In this document: one piece after another, positions 51,781 to 61,149 of the stretch
How positions within the stretch are numbered: position 1 is the stretch's first letter
Layout: each line of letters begins with the position of its first letter
From: Antilocapra americana
Taxonomy: Eukaryota; Chordata; Mammalia; Artiodactyla; Antilocapridae
Direction of reading: 5' to 3'
Length of the DNA stretch: 64,000 bases
Assembly (NCBI GenBank): GCA_007570785.1
Contig: ML660204.1
Location: forward strand, 3,585,968 to 3,649,967
The notes under the pieces: model-generated
What the model saw: only the letters and a program-made list of their open reading frames with translations
Database searches by the model: none
Told to the model about the DNA's origin: nothing
Made by a program: the position numbers and the translations under genes

Positions 51781-52176
51781 CCTGAGTCTTTGCCTCAGGG
51801 ATAAGTCCTTCCCACGTGGCCAGGCCTGCTCCTGATCCGCTCTCCTGGTGGGCAGCCCCACCCTCACTTTGTTCTGCGGTGGCTGGCTGGCTGGCTGGGA
51901 GCTGGCTAGGAGCCTGCTGGCCGCATTGCCCTGGTGCTGGGGGGAGGCTGAGGCAGGTTGCTATTTGCCTCACCTTCACTCTCCATTCCCAGGTTGCTAT
52001 TTGCTTTCCTCTCCACGGAGCTTCCTGGCCTCGACAGAGGTGGGCATGGGGCCAGGTGTGCAGGTGGGGAGGATTTTTGGGTCACTCCTCTCTGAGCTCC
52101 TGGCAGTGCCTGGAGGTCAGGGCTGGGCCACCTGCAGGGTGAATGACCAAGTATACAGGTCTGCCCAGGACAGATA
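51781..52176. other. Intergenic, short (CTGG)n tract
   Basis: No gene. A four-unit GGCT/CTGG repeat lies at 51881-51898. The phrase 'ctcaccttcactctccattcc' at 51969-51989 recurs from the L2 copy near 51149-51169, suggesting a small duplicated L2 segment. Confidence 0.45.
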
Positions 52177-52388
52177 GGCTTCCCAGGTGGCTCAGTGGTA
52201 AAGGATCTGCCTGCCAATGCAGGAGACACGGGTTTGACTCCTGGGTCAGGAAGATCCCCTGGAGGGGGGAATGGCAACCCACTCTGGTATTCTTGCCTGG
52301 AGAATCCCATGGCCAGAGGAGCCTGGTGGGCTACAGTCCATGGAGTTGCAAAGAGTTGGACACGACTGAGCAACTGCGCATGCATGCA
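52177..52388 (+). mobile_element. Bov-tA SINE with 13-bp target-site duplication
   Basis: Sense SINE from 'ggcttcccaggtggctcagt' to 'ggacacgactgagcaactgc' with a (GCAT)n end. tgcccaggacaga (52162-52174) and tgcccaggccaga (52389-52401) differ at one base. Confidence 0.94.
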
Positions 52389-52564
52389 TGCCCAGGCCAG
52401 AGGGGTTTATGGGAAGCTGGACTTTCAGTGTTAAAACTAGGAAAGTCCTGGTGACTTACCCTGTGTGGTAGGGTGGTGAGCCGGATAGCAGAGGGGGTCC
52501 AAACCAGGTCAGTACCCCCACCCCAAACACACGGCTCTGTTCCCGTCAGGACCTGCTGCCTGTA
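52389..52564. other. Intergenic, nothing recognised
   Basis: Short segment with no gene. Confidence 0.4.
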
Positions 52565-52745
52565 CTGGGCCTGGCTTTGACATCAGGCAGAGTTCACTGA
52601 AGAATCCCTGTCTGTCCCTTAAGGATTACCTGAGCCTGTCATTTCACCTCTTTGCTCCTCAACTGCCTCATTTCTAAAACGGTAATAAGATTTTGCTCTC
52701 CTCATGGGCATGCCCAGGAATCAAATGAGAAAACCAACATACAGC
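52565..52745 (+). repeat. MIR SINE
   Basis: Sense MIR: 'gcctgtcatttcacctcttt', 'caactgcctcatttctaaaa', 'cggtaataagattttgc', ending near 'catttagcagagtcc'. Confidence 0.8.
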
Positions 52746-52749
52746 ATTT

Positions 52750-53612
52750 AGCAGAGTCCAAATATATAATCCCCTTCATGGATCATAGCTTCCCTGGTGG
52801 CTCAGACATTAAAGAATCTGCCTGCAATGCAGGAAACCCAGGTTCAATCCCTAGGTTGGGAAGATCCCCTGGGGAAGGAAATGGCAACCTACTCCAGTAT
52901 TCTTGCCTGGAGAATTATGTGGACAGAGGAGCCTGGCGGACTACAGTCCATGGGGCTGCTCAGTCGTACACGACTGAGCAACTAACACTTTAACTTTCAC
53001 TTTCATCATGGATCACTGCCTTGTCATGGTGAAGGGGCTTGCATTCTAAAATCACTGTGGATGGTGACTGCAGCCATAAAACTAGAAGACACTTCCTTCT
53101 TGGAAGGAAAGCTATGACAAACCTAGACAGTATATTAAAAAGCCAAGTCATCTCTTTGCTGACAAAGGTCCATATAGTCAAAGCTATGTTTTTTCCAACA
53201 GTCATGTATGGATGTGAGAGCTGGACCATAAAGAAAGCTGAGTGCCAAAGAATTGATACTTTTGAACTGTGGTGCTGGAGAAGACTCTTGAGAGTCCCTT
53301 GGACAGCAAAGAGATCAAACCAGTCAGTCCTAAAGGAGATCAACCCTGAATACTCATTGGAAGCACTGATGCTGAAGCTGAAGCTGTAATACTTTGGCCA
53401 CCTAGTCCGAACAGCCAACTCACTGGAAGAGACCCTGATGCTGGGAAAGACTGAAGGCAGAAGAATGGGGCGGCAGAGGCAGAGATAGCATCGCTGACTT
53501 AATGGACATGAACTTGCACGAACTAGAGAGATAGTGAAGAACAAGGAAGCCTGGCATGCTGCAGTCCATGGGGTCACAACGACTCACATACGACTTAGCG
53601 ACTAAACAACAA
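52750..53612 (+). repeat. Internally deleted BovB LINE, split by a SINE
   Basis: It opens with 5' BovB sequence ('ccccttcatggatca | ctgccttgtcatggtgaagg, ggcttgc') and then jumps at about 53040 to the 3' region ('aaatcactgtggatggtgac', 'ctggaccataaagaaagctg', 'gcatgctgcagtccatgggg'). Most of the body, including the reverse-transcriptase core, is missing. A Bov-tA SINE lies inside at 52786-53005. Confidence 0.85.
52786..53005 (+). mobile_element. Bov-tA SINE nested in BovB, 10-bp target-site duplication
   Basis: Sense SINE from 'tagcttccctggtggctcag' to 'actaacactttaactttcac'. Identical tcatggatca copies lie at 52776-52785 and 53006-53015, the duplicated BovB target. Confidence 0.94.
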
Positions 53613-53639
53613 TGAAACATCTGATACAGCAACCCAACC

Positions 53640-54035
53640 CCAGGGACCTCTGAAGCTCCTTGATCTGCCCTGAAACCTCTGGCGGCATCTTCTGCTCTTG
53701 TCTGCTCTTCCGGCTCTGTCACCATGGTCTCCCAGGGCTGGCCTAGACCTCATCTGCCCCCTACTGGCATCAGGGCTTTTCCATGTACTGTTTCCTTTGC
53801 CTGAAGTAACCAGCCCCACTCGTCCCCCGGGACTGGCTGCTTCTCATCTTTGGGCCTTGGTTTAAAAGTCATCTGCACAGACAGACCTTCCCTTTCTACC
53901 TAATTTGAAGGCATGTTTATTTCCTTGGGAACAGAATGTTTCTTAAATGGGTCACCACTTCCGCCTCAGGCCCTACAATGATGCCTGGCCCACAGCAGAG
54001 CTCAGGACACGTTCATCAGGAGGATGGATGAATGA
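53640..54035 (+). repeat. L2-type LINE 3'-end remnant
   Basis: Sense L2: 'catgtactgtttcctttgcc', 'ggccttggtttaaaagtcat', 'cagacagaccttccctttct', 'gatgcctggcccacagcaga', 'ggatggatgaatgaatg'. Confidence 0.75.
53751..53769 (-). promoter_or_regulatory. CTCF-type motif
   Basis: Minus strand reads TGCCAGTAGGGGGCAGATG, matching the CTCF core CCANNAGRGGGCR with good flanks. It lies in an L2 remnant. It may mark a domain boundary between RBM38 and downstream genes, but only binding data could show that. Confidence 0.5.
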
Positions 54036-54064
54036 ATGTTGGCCTTCAAAGGTCTCCAGCGGGT

Positions 54065-54239
54065 TGGAGAAAGAGCCCAGGGTCTTAACTGTCTTTGAGC
54101 CTTGGTTTCTTCATCTGTTAGCAGGGGTGTAGGAGCAGCCAGCTCCTTGGGTTTGCGAGGCATGGATGGGATGACAAAGACACACCAGTCTGTCCACTAA
54201 GGCTGCATGTCGTGGGACTCAGAGACGAGCAGCCCTGCC
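54065..54239 (+). repeat. MIR SINE fragment (probable)
   Basis: 'tttgagccttggtttcttca', 'tctgttagcaggggtgtagg'. Only the core is clear. Confidence 0.5.
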
Positions 54240-55118
54240 CATGGGGGCCCCACCTGCTCCTCCACTGTACCTTTCTCCCTGTGTCCACGGCAGCACCTCT
54301 GTACACACTACGCGTGGATTGGGAAACCAAGACCCAGAAGAGGTCGCTCCTGTCTGGTTCCCCTGAGCTGGGCAGCTCTGAGCTGGCCACCTCCTCCCGA
54401 ACATGAACATGGTTGCCCGGCCTGGTCTCCCGCCTGCCAGGACCGGGCAGGCAGCTGATGTGTCACATGCCCTCGGCCCCCAGGGGCCGGCTCCCCGCGG
54501 AGACTCCAGCACACTGTCAGAGCTGTCAAACAATATCCCTGCCAGGTTTTCATAAGAATCTGAAGCATCACTGCCCGATGCCAAACACCCTCTTAAGACA
54601 ATACCTCCGGGTCCCACAGGCTCATCCCGAGCGCGCCGCCTCTCCTCGGCCATATATAGGCAAAAGCTGGGAAATCCCTCTCCCATGGCTGGACAGGGAT
54701 CCAAGGGAGGCAGCCCCAGCCTTGGCGTGACCCTCGGGATCTCGCACCTCCAACTCTGCCAGCCTCTGGCCCAGGGGCCGGGTGAGGAGGCCAGGTGGGC
54801 GGGCCCAGGCTGCCAGGCCAGCGGGCATGGGGCCGGCTCAAGGCCTCCTGTGTCCCATCAGCTTGCAGCCCGAGTGGCTGGCAGCGCAGGCTCTTCTTAC
54901 CAAATAAGGCCTGGGCCGCGGGGCCTGGACAGGCTCAAGCTCTGGCAGAGTGGCGGGCGGCCGCAGGCCTGCCGGGTTACCTCTTCCTCCTGCGCATGGA
55001 GCCAACTGGCCCACAGAGCCCTGTCCCCAAGGTTCAGGAGGGCCCCCCCCCGCCCACCAAGAAGCCCCAGAGGACTGTTTAGCATCCCCGGGAGAGGAGC
55101 CTCTATTTAGGGACACAG
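54240..55118. other. GC-rich non-repeat segment, no supported gene
   Basis: Unlike its surroundings this ~0.9 kb has no recognisable repeat and is GC-rich. It contains a TATA-like 'catatataggcaaaag' near 54650-54665 and several open frames on both strands (for example 54685-55110, +) without a recognisable family. It could be a conserved regulatory region; coding status is unsupported. Confidence 0.4.
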
Positions 55119-55187
55119 GAATGTTCACCTTGGAACATTCGGAAAGTTCCATTTAGAATCTGACATGCGTCAAGGTGTAGAAAGTTC
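55119..55187. promoter_or_regulatory. Cluster of four GAAnnTTC dyads (heat-shock-element-like)
   Basis: GAATGTTC (55119-55126), GAACATTC (55133-55140), GAAAGTTC (55142-55149) and GAAAGTTC (55180-55187). The first two are exact inverted complements. The unit is the core of heat-shock elements, but the spacings (6, 1 and 30 bp) are not the ideal contiguous 5-bp phase. The segment also holds TEAD-like GGAATG and a MEF2-like ctatttag just upstream (55103-55110). Confidence 0.35.
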
Positions 55188-55190
55188 CCT

Positions 55191-55599
55191 GGAGCTCCTG
55201 CTGTGGCCCCGGTGAGCCCTGAACTCGGCCAAAGGGATGACCTGCCTGCCCCACCTCCAGTGCACATGCCTACACCTGCTCTTACACCCTGGTCTGTGGT
55301 GTCAAAGGGTAAGGCTGGCCAAGGGGCTAGGGCAGGGGACAGGGGCTTTAGAGCAAATTAGATAGGACCCCTGGGCACTGACCTGTCCCCACCTGTGCCT
55401 GTAGTGAGAAGAGGGATGAACACTTGCTAAACTGGGAGAACTCCCCACCATGAACCAGGCTGAGCAGCCCTGGGGGAAGCACCCTGAAAGGAGGGGGGGG
55501 GGGGGGGAGGGGAGAGTCTGCCGTGAGCTGGGGTTGGGGGCTTGTCGTGTCTCAGGAGTCACTGTTGGGTATACAGTCCCCCAGTCTGCCTGCTGTTGT
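55191..55599. other. Intergenic with G15 homopolymer
   Basis: No gene. A run of 15 G lies at 55493-55507 within 'gaaagga(G15)agggg', with strong G-quadruplex potential. Confidence 0.6.
55493..55507 (+). repeat. Poly-G tract (15 bp)
   Basis: Uninterrupted G15 followed by AGGGG. Such tracts are often length-variable and prone to sequencing error. Confidence 0.9.
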
Positions 55600-55730
55600 T
55601 CCAGTCAGCAGCTTCACTTCTTGCAGCCTCAGTTTTGCCATCCTTAAAATGGGTATAATGCAAACGCTACCACATGAGTGACTGTGGGAATTCAGCTGGA
55701 TCAGGTGTGTGGGGGGCTCTGCATAGAGTT
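55600..55730 (+). repeat. MIR SINE fragment
   Basis: Sense MIR: 'gcagcctcagttttgccatc', 'cttaaaatgggtataatgca'. Confidence 0.75.
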
Positions 55731-57559
55731 GTCTGGGGATTTAGTGGAATCCTGGATGAGGGAGGAGATCTTATCTTTCCTGGAGGGTAGGGGCAGACAG
55801 GGGCTTGCTCCCGATGGCCCTCCTCCCTGAGTTTTTCACTGCTTTCTCAGTGGCCTAGGGGGAGCTGGAGTGGCATTTTGAGGTCTCCTGAGCCCCTTCC
55901 ACTGCAGAAAGCACGTGGCTGGGGGGTGACACAGATGTTCATGTGTGAACACGTATGAGTGTGTGTGAATATGGGGGGGGTCCCATGGACTCCTATGAAC
56001 ACGACTGTGTGATTGTGAAGTGGGCACTTGGATCCACAAGCAGGCAAGTGGGCACTTGGACCCCTGGTGTGGGCACGGGGATGTGGTTTGTGCTGATTTC
56101 CATTTCTGAAGCCTTTCATGAGGTCTGGGATGAAAGACCTCTAGGTGATGGAGCTCCCCGGCTGGACCCTCGAAGCCCTTCTCCCAGGGTGGGCTATGGA
56201 ATTAGGGACCCAGTGCAAAATAAAAATGTGCAACTCCTTGTTTGAAAAGTATCAAGACTTTCAAGATGGCAACAGCACAGCATTAAACCAAGTGTGGGGC
56301 CTTTCTGAACACTGGTCCCCATGTATGTGACTGCCCCGGTCCTGTCCCCTCACTCTTGCTGGCAGTATGAGCATGTTTGACCCTGGCTGGGCCGTGGTCT
56401 CTCCAGCCCAGCAGCAGCGGTGGTGATGGGATCAGCTGGAAGGGTCTTTAAAGTCTGTAAAAATGACCCCACCCCTGGGGCCCCCTGTCATGGAAACAGC
56501 CAGGAACCCAGGTCAGGACATGGAACACATGATAAACACGCTCTCCCAACTGTTCTAGTGAAGGCTAAGTGAGCTTTTTTCCCCTGGACCAGAGGCCAGC
56601 AAGTTTGTGCAGCTTCTGCTGTAGTCAGCCTGGCAGGACGCTGTGGGTGAGGCTGTCTGTGACAGGGACACCCCTCAGGTGGCCGGGATGGGCTCTGCTG
56701 GTGGTCCCCTGGGGTAGAGAAGATGAGCTGTGGAGGTGAAGGCCAGGGTGTGGGGATGGGAATGGGAGAGCCCCCAAGACACCCAGAGCCCCTCAGCATG
56801 AAAACCAGAGGCTGCCATCTGGGGACCCCTGCAAGGGACTTGGGGCCTCCCTGACGGCTGCTGCTTGACACTGGCCCTAAGGTGACACTCTGCTGGCAAA
56901 GCAGGTTTCCTCCCCTCTCTGGAAAGTTCTTTGTGATCTCCAGAAACCACCAGATGGTGTTTGAACGTGCCCACTGGGAACTTCAGGATTCCACCCCAGA
57001 CGTTCCAGGTCTCCTCCTGCTGAGCTTGGGCTGGGGACTGGGCTTGGCTTGTTCAGAGGGTCTCCTGGGGCCTGGCACAACCTTCCAGTGCAAGGAGAGG
57101 AGAGAGGCTCCTTTGCAGCCCATGCCATCAGCACCAGGAGTGGGTGTCGGTCAGAACCCTCCTCTGAGGTTGGACTCACCGCCAGTATGATAGCTAGTCC
57201 TTTGACATTTTATTTTAATGGAAAGCCTGATGATTCACGTTCATTGGCTTATTTTCTGATGTTGGAGGTCTTTTCTCCAAGGGCCTGAGGGGTCTGCCTA
57301 AGGCTTACGTCTTTCTCGCAAAAACCACACGCCTAAATCATCGTCTGCCTTTTGTAGTTTCTCCTTCTTTAAAGTGAAGAGAGAAGGCACATGTACATGG
57401 AGACAACCAACCCAGAGACCTTCCGGGCAGACTTTGATGCTCTAAAGTAAATTTGTCTCTTCAATTAATCAACAAAGGTTTATTTGACATGGACTGCATG
57501 TCTGAGCCGGCCACTAGAAGCTGAGAAGCCAGAGGATAAATGAGCTGAGGGAGGTTCTG
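55731..57559. other. Intergenic, nothing recognised
   Basis: About 1.8 kb without a recognisable gene or clear repeat, apart from a short TG-rich patch near 55940-55975. The segment 57190-57400 is AT-richer. Confidence 0.45.
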
Positions 57560-57680
57560 CCCCAGTGCAGCAAGGTGGGTTTTCTGTTCTATAAATGCAG
57601 AAACAGGCTCAGAGAGGTTGTGTGAGTTACCTAAGACAACACAGCATGTGCATGGAAGGCCTACAGGGAAGCTGAGTGCA
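57560..57680 (-). repeat. MIR SINE fragment
   Basis: Reverse MIR: 'ttctataaatgcagaaacag', 'gctcagagaggttgtgtgag', 'ttacctaagacaacacagca'. Confidence 0.7.
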
Positions 57681-57714
57681 GACGTTGGCTAGAGGAGGTG
57701 GTAAATGGGGTATC

Positions 57715-57895
57715 ATTTGGTGATTAAAACTCACACTTTGGTGCTAGTGGAGTTGGATTCACATTTTGCTTCTGGGACCTTTCCCCTCTAAGCCTGGGTT
57801 CCCTCAAACTCTGAGGGTTGTACTCTGCTATGTGCCAGCTGACCTTTGGAAGCCTGCTTCTCATCTATAAGATAGGGACAATAACAGCACCACAT
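57715..57895 (+). repeat. MIR SINE fragment
   Basis: Sense MIR: 'tttggtgctagtggagttgg', 'attcacattttgcttctggg', 'taagcctgggttccctcaaa'. Confidence 0.55.
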
Positions 57896-58000
57896 CAGCC
57901 AAGCAGCAGATATTTATTGAGCACCTACTATGTGCCATGCACCAATCTAGGTGTGGAGGCAACCGTGAACCAAGCAGCCCCGAGAGTTATTGTGACAGTT
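57896..58000 (-). repeat. L2-type LINE 3'-end remnant
   Basis: Reverse L2: 'agatatttattgagcaccta', 'ctatgtgccatgcaccaatc', 'taggtgtggaggcaaccgtg'. Confidence 0.8.
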
Positions 58001-58334
58001 GATGGGGAATGTGGGCCTCGTGTCTGGCCCTGGTTCCCTCGTCAAGCCAGAGGTGGGGTGCATCTGGGCAACAGGGCTCCCCTGAGGGTAGAATTTGGCC
58101 CAACAGGCCCCCAGCTCCGAGATGCCATCATCTGTCTTCAGCCTGCCAGGGGCCAGGCCAGGAGCCCCAAGGGGAGCAGGGAGAGGATTGGGAGCTGGGG
58201 AAGGGGAGAAGGACTGGGGAGAGAAATGGGCAAGAGGGGTTGTCACCATCGTCACCCTCCTCTGGGGTAGCAGCCAGCTGTCGGGCACCGGCTGATGGGC
58301 TCATCTGTCAGCTCTTCACTGCACTGTCCCGTGG
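58001..58334. other. Intergenic, nothing recognised
   Basis: GC-rich; no gene or clear repeat. Confidence 0.4.
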
Positions 58335-58440
58335 ATGCTCAGGGCCACCTGGTGAAGCGGGAACCCCATTTGACAGATGAAGAAACTGAGGCTCAGGGAG
58401 TGAAGTCACTTGCTTATGATCACACAGCTTGTGGGGGTGG
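58335..58440 (-). repeat. MIR SINE fragment
   Basis: Reverse MIR: 'cccatttgacagatgaagaa', 'actgaggctcagggagtgaa', 'gtcacttgcttatgatcaca'. Confidence 0.85.
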
Positions 58441-58959
58441 AGGCTGGGTAGTGTCTGTCCACAGCCCGATCTTTGAATTATTAGGTGATGAAAGAAGAGA
58501 GATGGGGGGAGGAGAGGAGAGAGAAAGACTTGACAAGGGTAAGACAATGCCCCACTTTGGGCGACTTTCTTTTTTACCCCCCACCCCCTGGTTTCGTCTG
58601 CACCCGTATCTCTCTGGGAAGTTCAGTTTACCCATCTCTCAGGCGATTTCTGGGCCTGGCAGCTGTTATTCTTCTCTGAAGATGGTGCCCCCACCTCGGG
58701 CCTGAATTTTCCTCCCTCAGCCAGGGACCTGGCATCTCTGGAAGACTGGGGAGGCTATTTTAAACCTCACAGCTGGTTTTCATCGAGACTGCTGATATGT
58801 GTATGTAGAAACCTTGGGTTCGTTCTGCCAACACAGAACGAACTTTGCTGATGAGAGAGGATGTTGCTGATCAGAGTGGAGGCTTGGGGGGCGTGTGAGG
58901 CTGCGGCCTGTGCTCTGTCCCCACCGGGACACTGGAAAGAGGAAGGTCAGCCTCGGGGT
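58441..58959. other. Intergenic, nothing recognised
   Basis: No gene or clear repeat. Confidence 0.4.
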
Positions 58960-59310
58960 TTCTGTGCGACCCTGAGCATGTCCCTTCCCATCTCTGGGCC
59001 CCAGTCTCCTATCGATGATGACAGGGGTAAATAACATGGACTTGTCAAGCACTCCCAGAACACTCTCATCCAACAGATCAAGAAGCAAGGCTCAGAGAGG
59101 GGCTGCAGGCTGCTTGGGTCACCCAGGGGTGACCAGAAGACCAGACTGAATCCAACTCTGGTCTGACTGTAGGGCCCAGCATGTCTGCTCTGTCACCACA
59201 GGGCTCCCAGACACCTTTCACGCTCAAAGGAGGAAATGCTCTTACAGTACCATTTCACAGAGGAGAAAACTGAGGCTCAGTGAGTGTGGTGATGTCCCCA
59301 GGGGTCTGCC
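58960..59310. repeat. MIR fragments, both orientations
   Basis: 'cgaccctgagcatgtccctt' with 'ctctgggccccagtctccta' (sense) near 58967-59015, and 'ccatttcacagaggagaaaa' with 'ctgaggctcagtgagtg' (reverse) near 59251-59290. Confidence 0.6.
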
Positions 59311-59424
59311 CTCTAGTCACTTGCACAAGGTTTCCTCTTGCCTAGGGGCCCTCACACCTTCTGTTCCCTCTGTCTCCCCTTTGCCTTCAAGAGCTGCTTC
59401 TTCAGGAAACCTTCTCCCACCCCC

Positions 59425-59509
59425 AGACTAGACGCCACCCTAGACTAGACTCCACCCCAGACTAGACGCCACCCTAGGCTAGACTCCGCCCCACACTAGA
59501 CTCCGCTGT
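59425..59509. repeat. 17-bp minisatellite, 5 units
   Basis: Five consecutive 17-bp units from 59425: units 1 and 3 are identical (agactagacgccaccct), unit 2 is agactagactccacccc, unit 4 aggctagactccgcccc, unit 5 acactagactccgctgt. The alternation suggests growth by a 34-bp dimer. Confidence 0.95.
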
Positions 59510-59682
59510 CCCTTTGGGCACTGACAGGATAGCTTTTCTATTTACTGCTGTACCCCATTGTCACAAATGGAGTGGATATTAACAACAGCCTTTATGAGCT
59601 GAGTGTGCATGGGTTGTAAGTGCAGGGGGCTCCACTTGCTTGTGGTTTTGGGGTCTCCCAAGGTGGTGGTTTTAGAAAGGCA

Positions 59683-60846
59683 GAGGAACCAGAGATCAAA
59701 TTGCCAACATCCGATGGATCATAGAAAAAGCAAGAGAGTTCCAGAAAAACATCTATTTCTGCTTTATTGACTATCCAAAGCCTTTGACTATGTGGATCAC
59801 AATAAACTGTAGAAAATTCTGAAAGAGATGGGAATACCAGGCCACCTGACCTGCCTCTTGAGAAACCTGAGTGCAGGTCAGAAAGCAACAGTTAGAACTG
59901 GACATGGACCAACAGACTGGTTCCAAATAGGAAAAGGAGTACATCAAGGCTGTACATTGTCACCCTGCTTATTTAACTTGTATGCAGAGTACATCATGAG
60001 AAACACTGGGCTGGAGGAAGCACAAGCTGGAATCAAGATTGCCAGAAGAAATATCAATAACCTCAGATATGCAGATGACACCACTGTTACGGCAGAAAGT
60101 GAAGAAGAACTAAAGAGCCTCTTCCTGAAAGTGAAAGAGGAGAGTGAAAAAGTTGGCTTAAAGCTCAACGTTCAGAAACTAAGATCATGGCATCTGGTCC
60201 CACACTTCATGGCAGATAGATGGGGAAACAGTGGAAACAGTGGTTGACTTTATTTTTCTGGGCTCCAAAATCACTGCAGATGGTGATTGCAGCCATGAAA
60301 TTAAAAGACACTTACTCCTCGGAAGGAAAGTTATGACCAAACTAGACAGCATATTAAAAAGCAGAGACATTACTTTGCCAACAAAGGTCCGTCTAGTCAA
60401 GGCTATGGTTTTTCCAGTGATCACGTATAGATGTGAGAGTTGGACTATAAAAAAGCTGAGTGCTAGAGAATTGTTGCCTTTGAACTGTGGTGTTGGAGAA
60501 GACTCTTGAGAGTCCCTTGGACTGCAAGGAGATCCAAGCAGTTCATCCTAAGAGAGATCAGTCCTGGGTGTTCATTGGAAGGTCTGATGTTGAAGCTGAA
60601 ACTGCAATACTTTGGCCACCTGATGCGAAGAGCTGACTCATTGGAAAGGACCCTGATGCTGGGAAAGATTGAGGGCAGGAGGAGAAGGGGATGACAGAGG
60701 ATGAGATGGCTGGATGGCATCACCGACTTGATGGATATGGGTTTGGGTGGACTCAGAGAGTTGGTGATGGACAGGGAGGCCTGGTGTGCTGCGATTCATG
60801 GGGTCACAAAGAGTCAGACACGACTGAGCAACTGAACCAAACTGAA
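59683..60846 (+). repeat. BovB LINE, 5'-truncated, with reverse-transcriptase remnant
   Basis: About 1.16 kb of sense BovB from 'ggcagaggaaccagagatca' to 'cgactgagcaactgaacc'. It includes the C-terminal half of the reverse-transcriptase core with the catalytic YADD box (60068-60079) in an open stretch 59828-60247. Coding capacity is broken by an in-frame TAG at 59810-59812, an apparent 1-base loss near 59774 and another near 60180. It is a dead copy; BovB is an RTE-clade LINE that entered ruminant ancestors horizontally. Confidence 0.95.
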
Positions 60847-61149
60847 GGTGATGGTTGGCTACACTCCTTCCTAGAGATCTGGGAAGCACCTGTTTCCTGC
60901 TCATTTGGATTGTTGGCAGAATTCAGTGCCTTGGCTCATGGCCCCTGCCTCCAGCAAGCTCAAGGCCAAGTCTTCTCAGTCTGCCATCTCTCTAACTCCC
61001 TCCAATTCTCTTCCACTTTTTTTTTTTTTTTGTCATTGCCATGTAACATCATATATATGTTATCTTCCATTCTGAAGGATCTTTGTGATTACATTGGACC
61101 TGGATCATCCTGGATAATTGCTTCATCTCAAGGTCAGCTGTTTAGATAC
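60847..61149. other. Intergenic with T14 tract
   Basis: No gene. A T run at 61018-61031. The part after it ('ggatctttgtgattacattg') may be an MLT1 scrap. Confidence 0.45.

Noticed and set aside
52990..53577. 195-codon minus-strand frame
   Set aside because: It lies on the antisense strand of a BovB fragment and reflects repeat sequence, not a gene.
54649..54661. ccatatatagg as an SRF CArG box
   Set aside because: There are seven A/T bases between CC and GG instead of six, so it does not meet the consensus.
54685..55110. 141-codon frame with a good ATG context just after a TATA-like box
   Set aside because: The ATG lies only about 25-30 bp past the TATA-like box, leaving no room for a leader. 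The peptide is Gly/Pro/Arg/Ser-rich with no family resemblance, as GC-rich non-coding DNA gives.
59425..59509. Regular short repeats as a CRISPR-like array
   Set aside because: The units are contiguous with no spacers, in mammalian DNA. It is a minisatellite.
59828..60247. Reverse-transcriptase-like frame as a possible host gene
   Set aside because: It is the RT segment of a truncated BovB LINE with stop and frameshift damage.
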